Shown: positions 1-8,615 of the stretch, piece by piece
Layout: every line of letters starts with the position of its first letter
How positions within the stretch are numbered: the stretch's first letter is position 1
Source of the DNA: Cercozoa sp. M6MM
Lineage: Eukaryota > Endomyxa: Ascetosporea
Assembly (NCBI GenBank): GCA_040357565.1
Contig: JBDODJ010000131.1
DNA length: 29,859 nucleotides
Direction: 5' to 3' (one strand)
Program-made: the position numbers and the translations under genes
The notes under the pieces: model-generated
The model's database searches: none
What the model was told of the DNA's origin: nothing
What the model saw: only the letters and a program-made list of their open reading frames with translations

Positions 1-88
1 CAGGGGGGTTAATAGGGGGGTAAACAGGGGGGTAAACAGGGGGGTAAGTAGGGGGAACGGGGGGGGGGGGTAAACAGGGGGGTAAAAC
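1..88 (-). repeat. Intronic C-rich repeat (CTGTTTACCCCCC family)
   Basis: This is the visible part of an intron of the first gene. The plus strand shows repeated GGGGGGTAAACAG units and a homopolymer G run near 59-70. In the sense RNA these are pyrimidine-rich CTGTTTACCCCCC units. The same unit fills further introns of this gene and of the gene at the right-hand end. Confidence 0.8.
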
Positions 89-2460
89 CCTCGTCGGCCT
101 CGTTGTCGTCGTGATGGCGATCGTTGCGCACGATGGAGTCCTCCTCGTCCTCCAGCGGCAGCGACGGCAGCGACGTCAGCGATGTCAGGTGTCGTCCGTA
201 CACGGCGTCCATATGGACGCCACCTGGACCACATGTACCCGTGTCTGTACCAACTGTACATCTGTACCCGTGTCTGTAGTACCTGTACCTGTCGTCTCTG
301 CCGACATCGCTTGCTCGTATCGCACCGCGTGCTGTCCACACACAACACCGAGGGGGTAACATGGGGAGTAGGGGGGGGGGGGGGGAAAAGGGGGGGGTAA
401 GGGGCTAACGCGGGGGGCGCGGCAAGGCGGGGGGTAAAGGGGGCGGGCAAAACGCACACTCCGCGCGGCACGCCGCCGCCGGGCACTCATGCGCACGAGG
501 GCCGAGCAGGCCAGCTGCGACGCCATGGGCGACTGCGCCGGCGGTGACGGTGCCACCGACAGCAGCACCGCTCGTGTATCATCTGATCGATCAGTGATCA
601 TTCGATGACCACCTGATCGATCAGTCAAGCCAGTGCGCACATCTCTGTCAGCGGTGGGCGCATCAGTGGACCTGTCGGTCGACTTGTCCTGAGTGACACC
701 GTCGGTATCATCGACGGCACCGTCCGTCGCACCGTCAGTGTCAGTGGCACCGTCAGTGGCACCGTCCGGGGGACCGTCCGGGGGCAGCATCAGCTGCACC
801 AGCGACGGCACGCCGCGCGTCTGCAGCGCCACGCCCGGCAGCGTCGAGTTCACGCGCACCCACCTGACTCACACACACACCAGTCACACCAGTCAGTCAC
901 ACGTGCCCACGTGCAACTGGCTAATCCCGGGAGGGGGGACAAACCGAGGGGCAAGAGGTACCGCGCCAGCAGCAGTAGCACGGCGCGCGCGTCCGCGCGG
1001 AAGTCGTCCGTCGCCTCGGCCGCCGGTCCGCGTGCCACGAAGGCCTGCAGTGCCGCCGTCAGTTGCGTGGCACCGTCACTGGTATCATCGGGAGTCACAG
1101 TGTCAGTCACAGTGTCAGTCGCATCGTCAGTCACACCGTCACTGGTATCATCATCAGTCACACCGTCACTGGTATCATCATCAGTCACACCGTCAGTCTG
1201 AGCCTCCTGTAGCAGGCGCCGCATCAGCGCATCAGCAGCGCCGGCGCGACGCAGCAAAACACGCGTGTCGACCTCGCCTTCGCCTGCGCCCACGAACTGA
1301 CGCACTGGAGAGGGGGTAAGGTAGGGCATAAAGGGTAGTGTAAGCAGGGGGGTACGGAGGTAAAGTACCTCGTAACCGCCGCTCTTTGGCAGTGGCGCGA
1401 CTCAGTGCGTCTCGCAGTTGCGTCAGGTGCTTCTGCCCACGGGGTAAAAAGTATAGGGGTAACGAAGAGAAGAGTAAAGAGGGGTAAAGAGGGGGTAAAA
1501 CCTGCAGAGTTCGAAAGAAAAAGCGTTGCGTGTTCGGAAAGGCTGCTGACGATCTGTGAGGGGGGTAAAGAGGGAGTAAATCGGGGGGAGTGAAAAGGAG
1601 GGTAAAGTGGGGTACACAGGGAAACAGGGGGTAAACAGGGGGGTAAACAGGGGGTATACATGGAGGAACGTCGACGACGACGCTTGGCGCAGGTGCGTTC
1701 GACGAGTCCGTGCATGCGCATGCTGTGCGCCGACAGGTTGTGCACCTTGACGTGCTGCATGCCACTCACGTCGACGGCCGTAAGGTCCAGTTTGGCGTCG
1801 CCTGTTGAGTCCACGTCCAAGCGACGCTCGCTGCGCTGTCTCTGTAGAGGTGGGGGTAGGTATGGATAGGAGGGTAGGAGGATAGGGGTAGGAGGGTAGG
1901 GGTAGAAGGATCGGGTCGGAGGATAGGGGTAGGGTTAGGGTTAGGTGTGGGAGGGCAAGGGTGGGGGTGAGAGGTAGTAGGAGTGGAAGGGTAAGAGCAG
2001 GGGTAGAGAGGTAGGGGAAGGAGCGTACCTGTCGCTCCAGCAGGTCAGCGTGTGCCGAGTACGGGTCCCAAGTCACCGCCGATGTCGCCTTAGTCGGCTC
2101 AGTCGCCTCGGTCGGCTCAGGCGCACCTGCAGGCACGGCAGCAGCAGCACCCGGTGTCGCCGGCAGTGCAGACGGTACAGGTGGCACACGTGGCACCTGC
2201 ACACGTGGCACCGGCGGTACCAGTGGTACACGTGGCACCTGCACCGTCACCTGACCTGCTGTTGTCGTGGGTGGCCTGGTGCCTGCCAGGACACCAGGAG
2301 ACACACCAGGAGGCACACTAGGCACACCAGGAGGCACCAACGGAGGCAGCATCTGGCCCAGCACTGGTGCTGCTGATCGACTCGCACCGCTGCCTCCTAT
2401 CGGCGGCAACGTCGGCGGTGCAGGCATGCCAGGCATCAGACCGACACTGCGTCGCTCCAT
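89..2460 (-). CDS. Proline-rich protein of unknown function, 5' part (runs off the left edge)
   Basis: Exons on the minus strand are 2460-2029, 1841-1660, 1553-1502, 1432-1369, 1304-962, 863-458, 331-289 and 223-89. All junctions are GT-AG with consistent phase. A donor (GGGTTTTACC in the sense RNA) follows position 89, so the gene continues outside the window. Exon 1 starts at the only upstream ATG (MERRSVGLMPGMPAPP) and is rich in Pro, Val and Thr. Next come a charged helix ending in an Arg run (AKRRRRRS), helical segments such as KHLTQLRDALSRATAKERRL and VRQFVGAGEGEVDTRVLLRR, two Asp/Thr/Gly-rich tracts, and an acidic, His-rich stretch (LPLEDEEDSI). I recognise no family. The D/T-rich parts of exons 5 and 6 are tandem repeats that stay open but might be spliced out. 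Basic, acidic and Pro-rich blocks suggest a scaffold or nuclear protein, but that is inference. Confidence 0.65.
332..457 (-). repeat. Intron with G/C homopolymer-rich repeats
   Basis: Intron between exons 6 and 7 of the first gene. The plus strand is almost pure G with interspersed GGGGGTAAG units. The sense strand is therefore C-rich, with TTACCCC units and a clean acceptor (TGTGTGGACAG). Confidence 0.7.
693..1200. repeat. Asp/Thr/Gly tandem repeats, frame-preserving (27-nt and 12-nt units)
   Basis: Around 1104-1200 a 27-nt unit is repeated about three times; on the minus strand it encodes DGVTDDDTS. A shorter, diverged GACGGTGCCACT unit is repeated around 700-790. Unit lengths are multiples of three, so the minus-strand frame stays open throughout exons 5 and 6. 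Either these are coding low-complexity tracts or they are further repeat-filled introns of the kind seen elsewhere here. GT and AG dinucleotides are available at both edges, so the sequence does not decide. Confidence 0.6.
1433..1659 (-). repeat. Two introns filled with CTTTACCCCC/CTGTTTACCCC repeats, flanking a 52-nt exon
   Basis: The introns 1433-1501 and 1554-1659 of the first gene consist largely of TTTACCCCCTCTTTACCCC-like units in the sense strand. Between them lies the short exon 1502-1553. It restores the frame between the Arg-rich helix and the KHLTQLRDAL helix; without it the phases of the neighbouring exons do not fit. Confidence 0.65.
1842..2028 (-). repeat. 187-nt intron made of GGTAGGGGTAGGA-type repeats with a telomere-like patch
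   Basis: Intron 1 of the first gene. The plus strand repeats GGTAGGGGTAGGAGG with variations and includes GGTTAGGGTTAGG near 1930. The patch is too short and too embedded to be a telomere. The sense strand is C/T-rich (CCTACCCCTA), as in the other introns of this gene. Confidence 0.7.
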
Positions 2461-2979
2461 CTCTCGGCCGCCTCACTCTGCACAGTGCACTACTTTGCAA
2501 ACAGTGCAATCTAGCCCTGTCTGATCGCTCTACCTCTCTCTCTCACTCTCGCTGCTGCCGAGCAACACCCTCCACCTTTTTACCGAGATTGGATTGGGTT
2601 GATTGGACACAAGATGCGTGCAGCCCCAACAAGGCGCCACTCGAGCTGCACAGAAGCTTGTTGCACTGTCTGCTGCTCGCCCAGTTGTGTCCTGACGACC
2701 TCTGACCTGGGGGAGTCGACGCCAAACCGAAAATAAGAATGGGTGTCCAGTCTCGGTCCTGTCGGCTCGTGATCCGAGTCGACACTTTACTCCTGCACTG
2801 TGCGCTCGACTAGGTGTTCTCGCGGTGTGATGCTTGCAGCAACGGCAGCGTCCCGCTTGCGGCTGCTCGTGTACACTTGTTTTGTCTGCGAAAAAATCTC
2901 TGTCATCCCTGCATGTGCGCCTGGTGTATGCTCTTGTGTGTTTAGGCGGCCGTCGGTCCGCCTGGCGGGTGGCGGCATT
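2461..2979. promoter_or_regulatory. Divergent intergenic region between genes 1 and 2
   Basis: This stretch separates the minus-strand start at 2460 from the plus-strand start at 2980, so it should hold two promoters and 5' UTRs. It contains a CT-rich patch (about 2525-2555) next to the minus gene. I see no TATA box, no conserved initiator and no convincing extra gene; the open frames here have no protein-like composition. Confidence 0.4.
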
Positions 2980-4430
2980 ATGGATCGCTTTAACTCTTTC
3001 AAAGAGAGCACGAAGAAATTCACACCGTCCGGTCATCAGGAGCAGCAGATAAAGGAGCAGTAGGATAGTCTGCGTGCTGCGCTGTTGGCAGGGGTGTTTT
3101 CGTACAGACGTGTGTTGTTGCCGCAGGATGGAGCAGCAGAGGAAGCACGAGCGGAATGAGATCGAGGCGCTGGCGCAGAAGCCAGTATTTGGTGCCGACG
3201 AGATCGCGGCCTTTCTGACCAACTCGCTGGACCAGGTGTACGCCGGTCTGCAGAACGAAAACGTTCCGCCCGAGCAGAAGAAGGAAATGACCGAGTAATA
3301 CTGATTCTACTTGAATGCTATTGTGAATACGTCTATATCTATATGTCTTAATACATGTGTGTATGCATATTTGTGCATGTGTCTGTGTGTAACGACAGGC
3401 AACTGGAGCAGTTCGAGTTCTTCCGGAAAGCGTGCGATGCCTTCCCGCACAAGATGCGCTCAGACTTGCTGCTCGAGTAGCTTTGTTTCCCTTGTAGCAC
3501 GGTGAGACACAAATCTTGCGTACCTCCTTGCGTAGACCGAACGCTCTGGGCGAGGTCACCGACGAAGTGTACGCGCAGATGGCGCGCAAGCTGCGAGTGC
3601 CCATGGGTAGTCCCTGCTTGTGCCTATCCGTAGGGGAGGGGAGAGAGGGAAGGACCAACACCTTTCGGTGACTGCGCAGGCCAGATCCCCGCCAACTGGC
3701 GTACCTGGTCGGACGACCAGCTCAACGACGAGCTGCTGCGCAGAGGCTGCAAGCTGCACAAGATCCAGCGCGAGTCGCGCCTCGAGCGTGAGCGGCGCCT
3801 GTGCGACCTGTGCAGCGCCGAGGCCAACGAAGGCCGCCGCAAGCTTACGGTGCCCTTATGCTTATTGCCTTATATGCATAATGTCATATATATATATATT
3901 AATGTTGTAGATAAATGTATATATGTAAGTGGATGGTTCGCGCAGCGATTCGTCGACTTTTGTCGCTCGCTGCGTGTGCGACACGCCGTGGTGCAGGCGC
4001 AGCCGAAGCACATGTTGCCGGAAAGCATGGCCGAGTTGGATGAGGTAGCCTCCTCATTACCCCTCTGAGTCTTATTTATCTGTACGCTTCTGGTGTGTTC
4101 TGCAGCTCGTGACGAGTTCGATTCGCAACGGCAGCGTCGACTTGCCCGACATGAGGGAGATCGACTTCAACGAGCAGACCATGCTGCGTGCCTTGTAAGT
4201 CTCCCCTGTGTCGTTCCTTTCTGGTGCAACTTGTGCCTGTGTGTGTGTACAGACATGCATGGAACATTACCCCCGAGGAGGGTGAAGGCGGTGTCTTTGG
4301 CTTGCTGCAGATGGTGCACGACAACGCTTACGTCGGCTATGCGCGCTCTCGACATGGTCCTAAGAAGCGCCTGCTGCGTAGCATGCCCAAACAGAAGCGG
4401 AAGCCCGGCCGGCCCAAGCGGTATTGGTAA
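2980..4430 (+). CDS. Uncharacterised basic protein, about 310 aa, with AT-hook-like C-terminus
   Basis: Eight exons: 2980-3059, 3127-3294, 3399-3476, 3536-3606, 3680-3849, 3946-4044, 4106-4194 and 4253-4430, all GT-AG and in phase. Every one of these exons is needed to avoid the stop that follows in each separate open frame. The N-terminal half is charged and helical (EQQRKHERNEIEALAQKP, then KKEMTEQLEQFEFFRKACD). The middle has IPANWRTWSDDQLNDELL followed by RRGCKL, which loosely resembles a SAP-type helix pair. A Cys-containing basic helix (RRLCDLCSAEA) and a C-terminal KRKPGRPKRYW follow; GRP within basic residues is the AT-hook core. I cannot name a family. A nuclear or organellar nucleic-acid-binding role is inference. 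The final TGGTAAGT could be read as a donor instead of Trp-stop, so the 3' end is slightly uncertain. Confidence 0.72.
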
Positions 4431-5164
4431 GTACCCGCTGCCTGGCAGAGTCGTGGTGCCGTGCCGATGCTTTTATACGGCCTCTCGTCGTGGACTTTCG
4501 GCTTTGCCGGTTCATCCCGTGCTAAGAACTGCAGTAAAACGTTACGGTATTGGTACTGCGGCCCAATGGCCCAATCACTAAGGGAAAGGAGACTGGATAA
4601 GTCGTCACTCAGTTGGGTCAACGTTAGAACTGAAGGTGAACTACCCCTACTGGGTCTCGAAGTGATCCCACTGGATAGAGTCGCTTTGCGAAACAATTGG
4701 CTCGGCTCCCCGGCCGGTAGGGCTTTTTTATCGTATCGTACAAGTAACGTCACGACCAGCAAGAAAGCGTTGGCGCGCGACAAGTGCCCAACAGCTCAAA
4801 CGTGCACAGCCCACGCATAACACAATTTGGCAGTGCTGTGGCAGTGGGCGCGCCTAAAGTCGCTCTACAACTCGCAAAATCCTCAAAAAACTGTCACAAC
4901 GTCCAAAACTCGCCACAGACCGGTTTTTCTCGTTTTTTTCGAGCCACAGTGTCTCTTAGAACGTATGCTGGGGTCTGTAGTTGAGATTTAGTTGTTTGCA
5001 CTATTTGACCGAACTAGAGGCCGTAAGGTGCACCAGACAAGGAGAAATCGCTCAAAATGGCGTTTCGGTGGCACACTCGGCAAACCGCGCGCTCTGGGGG
5101 TACGTGATGATGTGACCTGGCCACTGATCGGCCAATCCTGAACCCGAAGTTTTTTGTCAACCAA
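4431..5164. other. 734-nt intergenic region, no gene seen
   Basis: The segment holds the 3' flank of the preceding gene and the upstream region of the next. The longest open frame on the plus strand (about 119 codons) has no recognisable motif and no supporting splice structure. The motif GGTATTGGTA occurs at the stop of the preceding gene (4420-4429) and again near 4546, which looks like a small duplication. No tRNA, snRNA or repeat could be recognised. Confidence 0.4.
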
Positions 5165-6109
5165 AATGGTGAGTTACACCCTTTTAGCTGGGCCCCAATG
5201 GTGTGTGGCTAGTGTGTGCTTGCTGTGCGTACCCTCGAAACCTCGTTTAATATTCGGTGATGTTCTTGTGTGTGTGTGTGTGTTGTGTTGTCAGACTGTC
5301 ATGTCAAAGCTCGTGGACTTTGTCCACCACCCGCATCTGCCCCACTGGGGCCTTCCCAACCTGCGCCTGCACCTGCGCTTGCCGCGCCGCCTTCCTCGCT
5401 TTCGCTCGCGCTCGGCACAGCGGCTGGCCGCTGCCGAGGAGGAGCTGCGCCGCGCCGACAAGCAATTCGCGCGTGTGCACCGCAGCTACAGCGTGCTCGT
5501 CTTCGAGCAAGCGACGGCGACGGTGCGTCGCGCCGAGCAGGAGCTCGCGCTCCAGCGTCAACTCGGCCAGCTGGTGGCCACCCATGCCGCCCTTGTCGCG
5601 GCCCGTCTGTGTAAGTTTAATATAACTTTCGCTTGTTTCGCTTGGTTCGTTTTCGCTTTGGCTTTTTTCGGCTTTGGCTTTGACTTTCAGTTTCTCTTTC
5701 GCTTTTTTCACTTCGCTTTAATTTCTCGCTTTTTCACTTTCAGTTCCGTTTTGTCTCTTTCCCGTCAGTTTGCATCTCTATCACTCTGTTTTGTGTGTTT
5801 CGTGGTGTAGCGGTGCTCGCCGAGTACCGCACTTGCGCTAGCGAACTGCCGCTTTGCGAAGCCGCGACGCCGATCAAGCGGTACAGTGGTTGTGCCTGCA
5901 CGAGGCCTCTGTCGTAGTGTCACTGGTTTAGATGCGTGTTCCCTATGAGCAGACGCACGCAAGTCGTGCGCGCTTGCGACTCAGTTGGCGAACGCGCTGC
6001 TCGCGCTTGCTTCGCCGTCAAGCGCGCCCGAGAGCAAGACGACTTGCCGTCCGACTTGGCCGGCGAGCTCGTGCGCGTACAGCTGGAGCTACTCTGTCTC
6101 AAGCACTGA
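5165..6109 (+). CDS. Small coiled-coil protein, about 188 aa, unknown function
   Basis: Proposed exons are 5165-5167 (the ATG alone, followed by donor GTGAGT), 5295-5610, 5811-5880 and 5932-6109. The second exon encodes a basic Leu/Arg/His-rich N-terminus and then a long amphipathic helix with heptad character (RLAAAEEELRRADKQFAR through VRRAEQELALQRQLGQLV). Removing a 51-nt intron at 5881-5931 takes out an in-frame TAG and joins a second helical segment (SVGERAARACFAVKRAREQD), ending in LCLKH and a TGA. The pattern resembles small BAR-like or vesicle-coat helical proteins, but no family can be named. Translation could instead begin at the in-frame ATG at 5301 within exon 2; then the first exon would be 5' UTR. 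Confidence 0.6.
5611..5810 (+). repeat. 200-nt intron rich in TTCGCTTT repeats
   Basis: Intron 2 of the preceding gene. It consists of many imperfect TTCGCTTT/TTTCACTT units in the sense strand between a GTAAGTTTAA donor and a GTGGTGTAG acceptor. This is another case of a longer intron filled with its own pyrimidine-rich repeat. Confidence 0.65.
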
Positions 6110-6536
6110 CCCACTGTCGCCTCTCTCAACACAAGCTGCTTCCGCCCCTCGAACTGAACGTACATTACGTCTTTACGTCTTTAAGACTGACTGTACTCTC
6201 CCCCTGAAGAAACGCTGCACTAAACCAGCGGACAGCCTCTGTGTAGTATCGGCTTTTGCAATTGCAATCGCTCTTCTTTGATTTATCTCACTGTGTACAG
6301 CGTCTACTGTAAATCGAATCTGTTTCTGCTAAGTCCAGTCTAAACAGACAGTTAAGTACCAGAACTTCAGCTTTGACCCTTTCACTGGAGCGACGTGAGT
6401 GATTCCCAGTTAACGACGTGACGTTCAGTTAGTTCAACAAAACAACGCAAGGTCTGGCCGGGCGCGTTACTCAGCTCCGTTCGCGTCAGTTCTGTTAAAC
6501 CAAACGCCACGCCACGCAAAAACAGCTTCGCGCAAC
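6110..6536. other. Convergent intergenic region, no gene seen
   Basis: The region lies between the plus-strand stop at 6109 and the minus-strand 3' end. It contains only short open frames without family resemblance and presumably the two 3' UTRs. No clear polyadenylation signal or RNA gene was found. Confidence 0.4.
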
Positions 6537-6628
6537 TCACTCGTCGTCAGAGTCCGAGTCGTAATCACCGTCGCTGCTATCCTCAGGCACCAAGGCGGCC
6601 GCCTGCACAGTCAGCTCGGTCTCTGAGT

Positions 6629-7734
6629 TCAGCGATGTGGCGACTGTGCGCGCAACATGGCACTGCGCCATTGCTGCAGCGCCGCGCGGCACTCGGCCAC
6701 ACGCTGGGCGCGCTCGCGCAGCTGCTGCTCGAGTGACAGGAGCGGCGCTTCCAGCTCGCTGTGCGGTCCACCCCAAATAACAAACATAAGCCACACAACA
6801 CACACAATACATGGCGTGAATCGTTACGCCAGCTCAAAGTCGGCAAAGCCGCGCCGTGCGAACAGGTGCAGTGGCAGATGTGCCGTGGCTGCGTTGTCGA
6901 GCGCCTCCTCGCGGTCGATCTCGTCCAGTAGTGACGGCAGTCGGTCCAGTCGAGAGGACAGCTGCGTCTCCACTCGGCGCACCGAGATAGCTTCCGCAGC
7001 TCGCTACAATTTGAGGTATTTTCTGGGAGGGAAATTAAGTCTAGAGGCGAATAATAAAGGTACCAAAGACTGCAAAAAGTCACGAGCAGCGGCGACCGAG
7101 AGGCGTGCATTGGCGATACGTGGGTCTTCATCGTTGTTGTCGCACGTGTGACTTTGCTGCAGTGTGCTGGACGAGAGTGGCAAGTGTGCAGTGCGCAGTG
7201 CCACTGATGCAGTGCGTAGCACATGCTGCACCTGCCGACTGGTACGCAGCACCTGTGCCACATCAATCGGGTCCAGTTCGCCCAGGAAGGAACCAGCCGG
7301 CTGGTGCACCACCTGGTGCAGTGGTCGCACTCGCTTCCGACGTGGCTACATTCAGGGAGGGATACACACACACAAAAGTGTAGATAATACAGTCTGAGTT
7401 ACCGACTCGCGCAGTGCGTGCTCCGGGTCTTGTTCCCTAGGTCGCTTGGTCCTCGGGCCTTCTGTTGCTTGACTTGAGACAGGAAAGCTACTCAAGCAGG
7501 ATTATACAGGTTGAGGGGGGAGTAGATTTATCTTGTACCTGTGAGTAGGTTCGATTGAAGGATTCGACGTGTCTGACATGGAGACAGGGACCTCTTGCTG
7601 CTCGAGTGCTTCAGCAACGTGTTCCTCCTCGGGCACACTCGAAGTACTGGTGGCAGGAGGCATCTCCAGGTGCTGCACCTCTGCCGTATCGTTGTCGTTG
7701 TTATTGTTGTTGTTATTGTTGTTGTTGTTGGTTT

Positions 7735-7808
<74 letters not shown>

Positions 7809-8454
7809 TTGTCATCAGTGTGAATGACTGGAGGTGGAATGCTCTCGCTGCTGGCAGGAGTGGCAGAGGAAACCTCGATGCTGGAAACAGTCGGCGGTGG
7901 CGGTGGCGGCGGTGTCACTGCGACCTTTTTTCGCCTGCGCGGTTTGCGCGGCCTCACTTCGTCGGCATGCTCGGATGATAGAACACTTGGCGGCTTCCAT
8001 GCCGTTGATCTGCACAGCTTTTCTCAAAGAAAGAACCCAGACACCCCAAAAACAACAGCAACCTCTTGCTTCGTCGAGTCGCAACTGATTGTGACGCTGA
8101 GACCTGTTTCGCCATCTCTTCATCCCGTGTACTGCACACACAAAATCGTAACTCGAGCCTAGACGATGTGTGTAACTGAAGTACTCGTACCGAGTCGAGC
8201 GCGTCGACCTTCTCGGAACCGTTGGCATACCTCGCGGCCGTCGAGACTCGCCCAGGAGAAGGAAGGGAACGACTCGACGCGCAACAAACGTAGCAGCTGA
8301 TCGGGCACCGTGCACCAATTCCAGAAGCAAAAAAAAAACGCCAGCACGGAACTCTAAGCGTCGCGCAGACCCGCAAAGTATGTCAAACGAATCGATGCAC
8401 GCCAGTTATTGTGCCTGTTGTGGGCGAAAACTGTTGAATTCGCAGCACCGGCAT
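6629..8454 (-). CDS. Pro/Ser/Asn-rich, probably nuclear protein of unknown function
   Basis: Supported minus-strand exons are about 8353-8191, 8117-8063, 8009-7539, 7472-7403, 7345-7064, 7003-6828 and 6758-6629. All internal junctions are GT-AG and in phase, though the 8117 and 7472 acceptors were picked to keep the frame. The 5' end is uncertain: an ATG at 8454 with a short intron fits, but so do other choices. Product features in order: a helical start (LLRLLRVESFPSFSWASLDG), a basic block (VRPRKPRRRKK), seven prolines, Ser and Asn homopolymers, a Glu-rich stretch, KRPREQDPEH and RRKRVRPLHQVV, then helices (RRVETQLSSRLDRLPSLLDE) and a final coiled coil (LEQQLRERAQRVAECRAAL). Multiple basic patches suggest a nuclear location, by inference. 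No family was recognised. An alternative 3' end is described in the findings. Confidence 0.6.
7691..7812 (-). repeat. Coding trinucleotide microsatellite (poly-Asn/poly-Ser)
   Basis: On the plus strand GTT/TTG triplets pass into GCT/CTG triplets, with few interruptions. In the minus-strand frame they encode runs of Asn broken by Asp, Lys and Thr, followed upstream by an uninterrupted Ser run of about 11-12. The tract lies inside an exon, is a multiple of three, and is likely length-polymorphic. Confidence 0.9.
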
Positions 8455-8615
8455 CGATCAATCGCCCCCAATCCAGCCACCGACCGGACTGGGAATTAAT
8501 AATAAACAAAACCCCCGCGCGGAGGTCTGATTTATGTGAGTCTGCTAGTAGCTTATGCGTGCACTTCTCGAACCGACGCATCTGAGCGGGAACTCACAAG
8601 TCTGGAGTACAGTAG

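Noticed and set aside
185..859. Single long minus-strand ORF of 224 aa
   Set aside because: It reads through two GT-AG introns (332-457 and 224-288) whose repeats are clearly non-coding in type; the exons were used instead.
1925..1945. Telomere-like GGGTTAGGGTTAGG
   Set aside because: Only about two perfect TTAGGG units, embedded in a GGTAGGGG repeat within an intron and followed by normal genes; not a telomere.
5620..5810. Hydrophobic Phe-rich ORF (FACFAWFVFALAFFGFGFDF) as a membrane domain
   Set aside because: It is the frame of a T-rich intron between a GTAAGT donor and a TAG acceptor; splicing it joins the two helical exons in phase.
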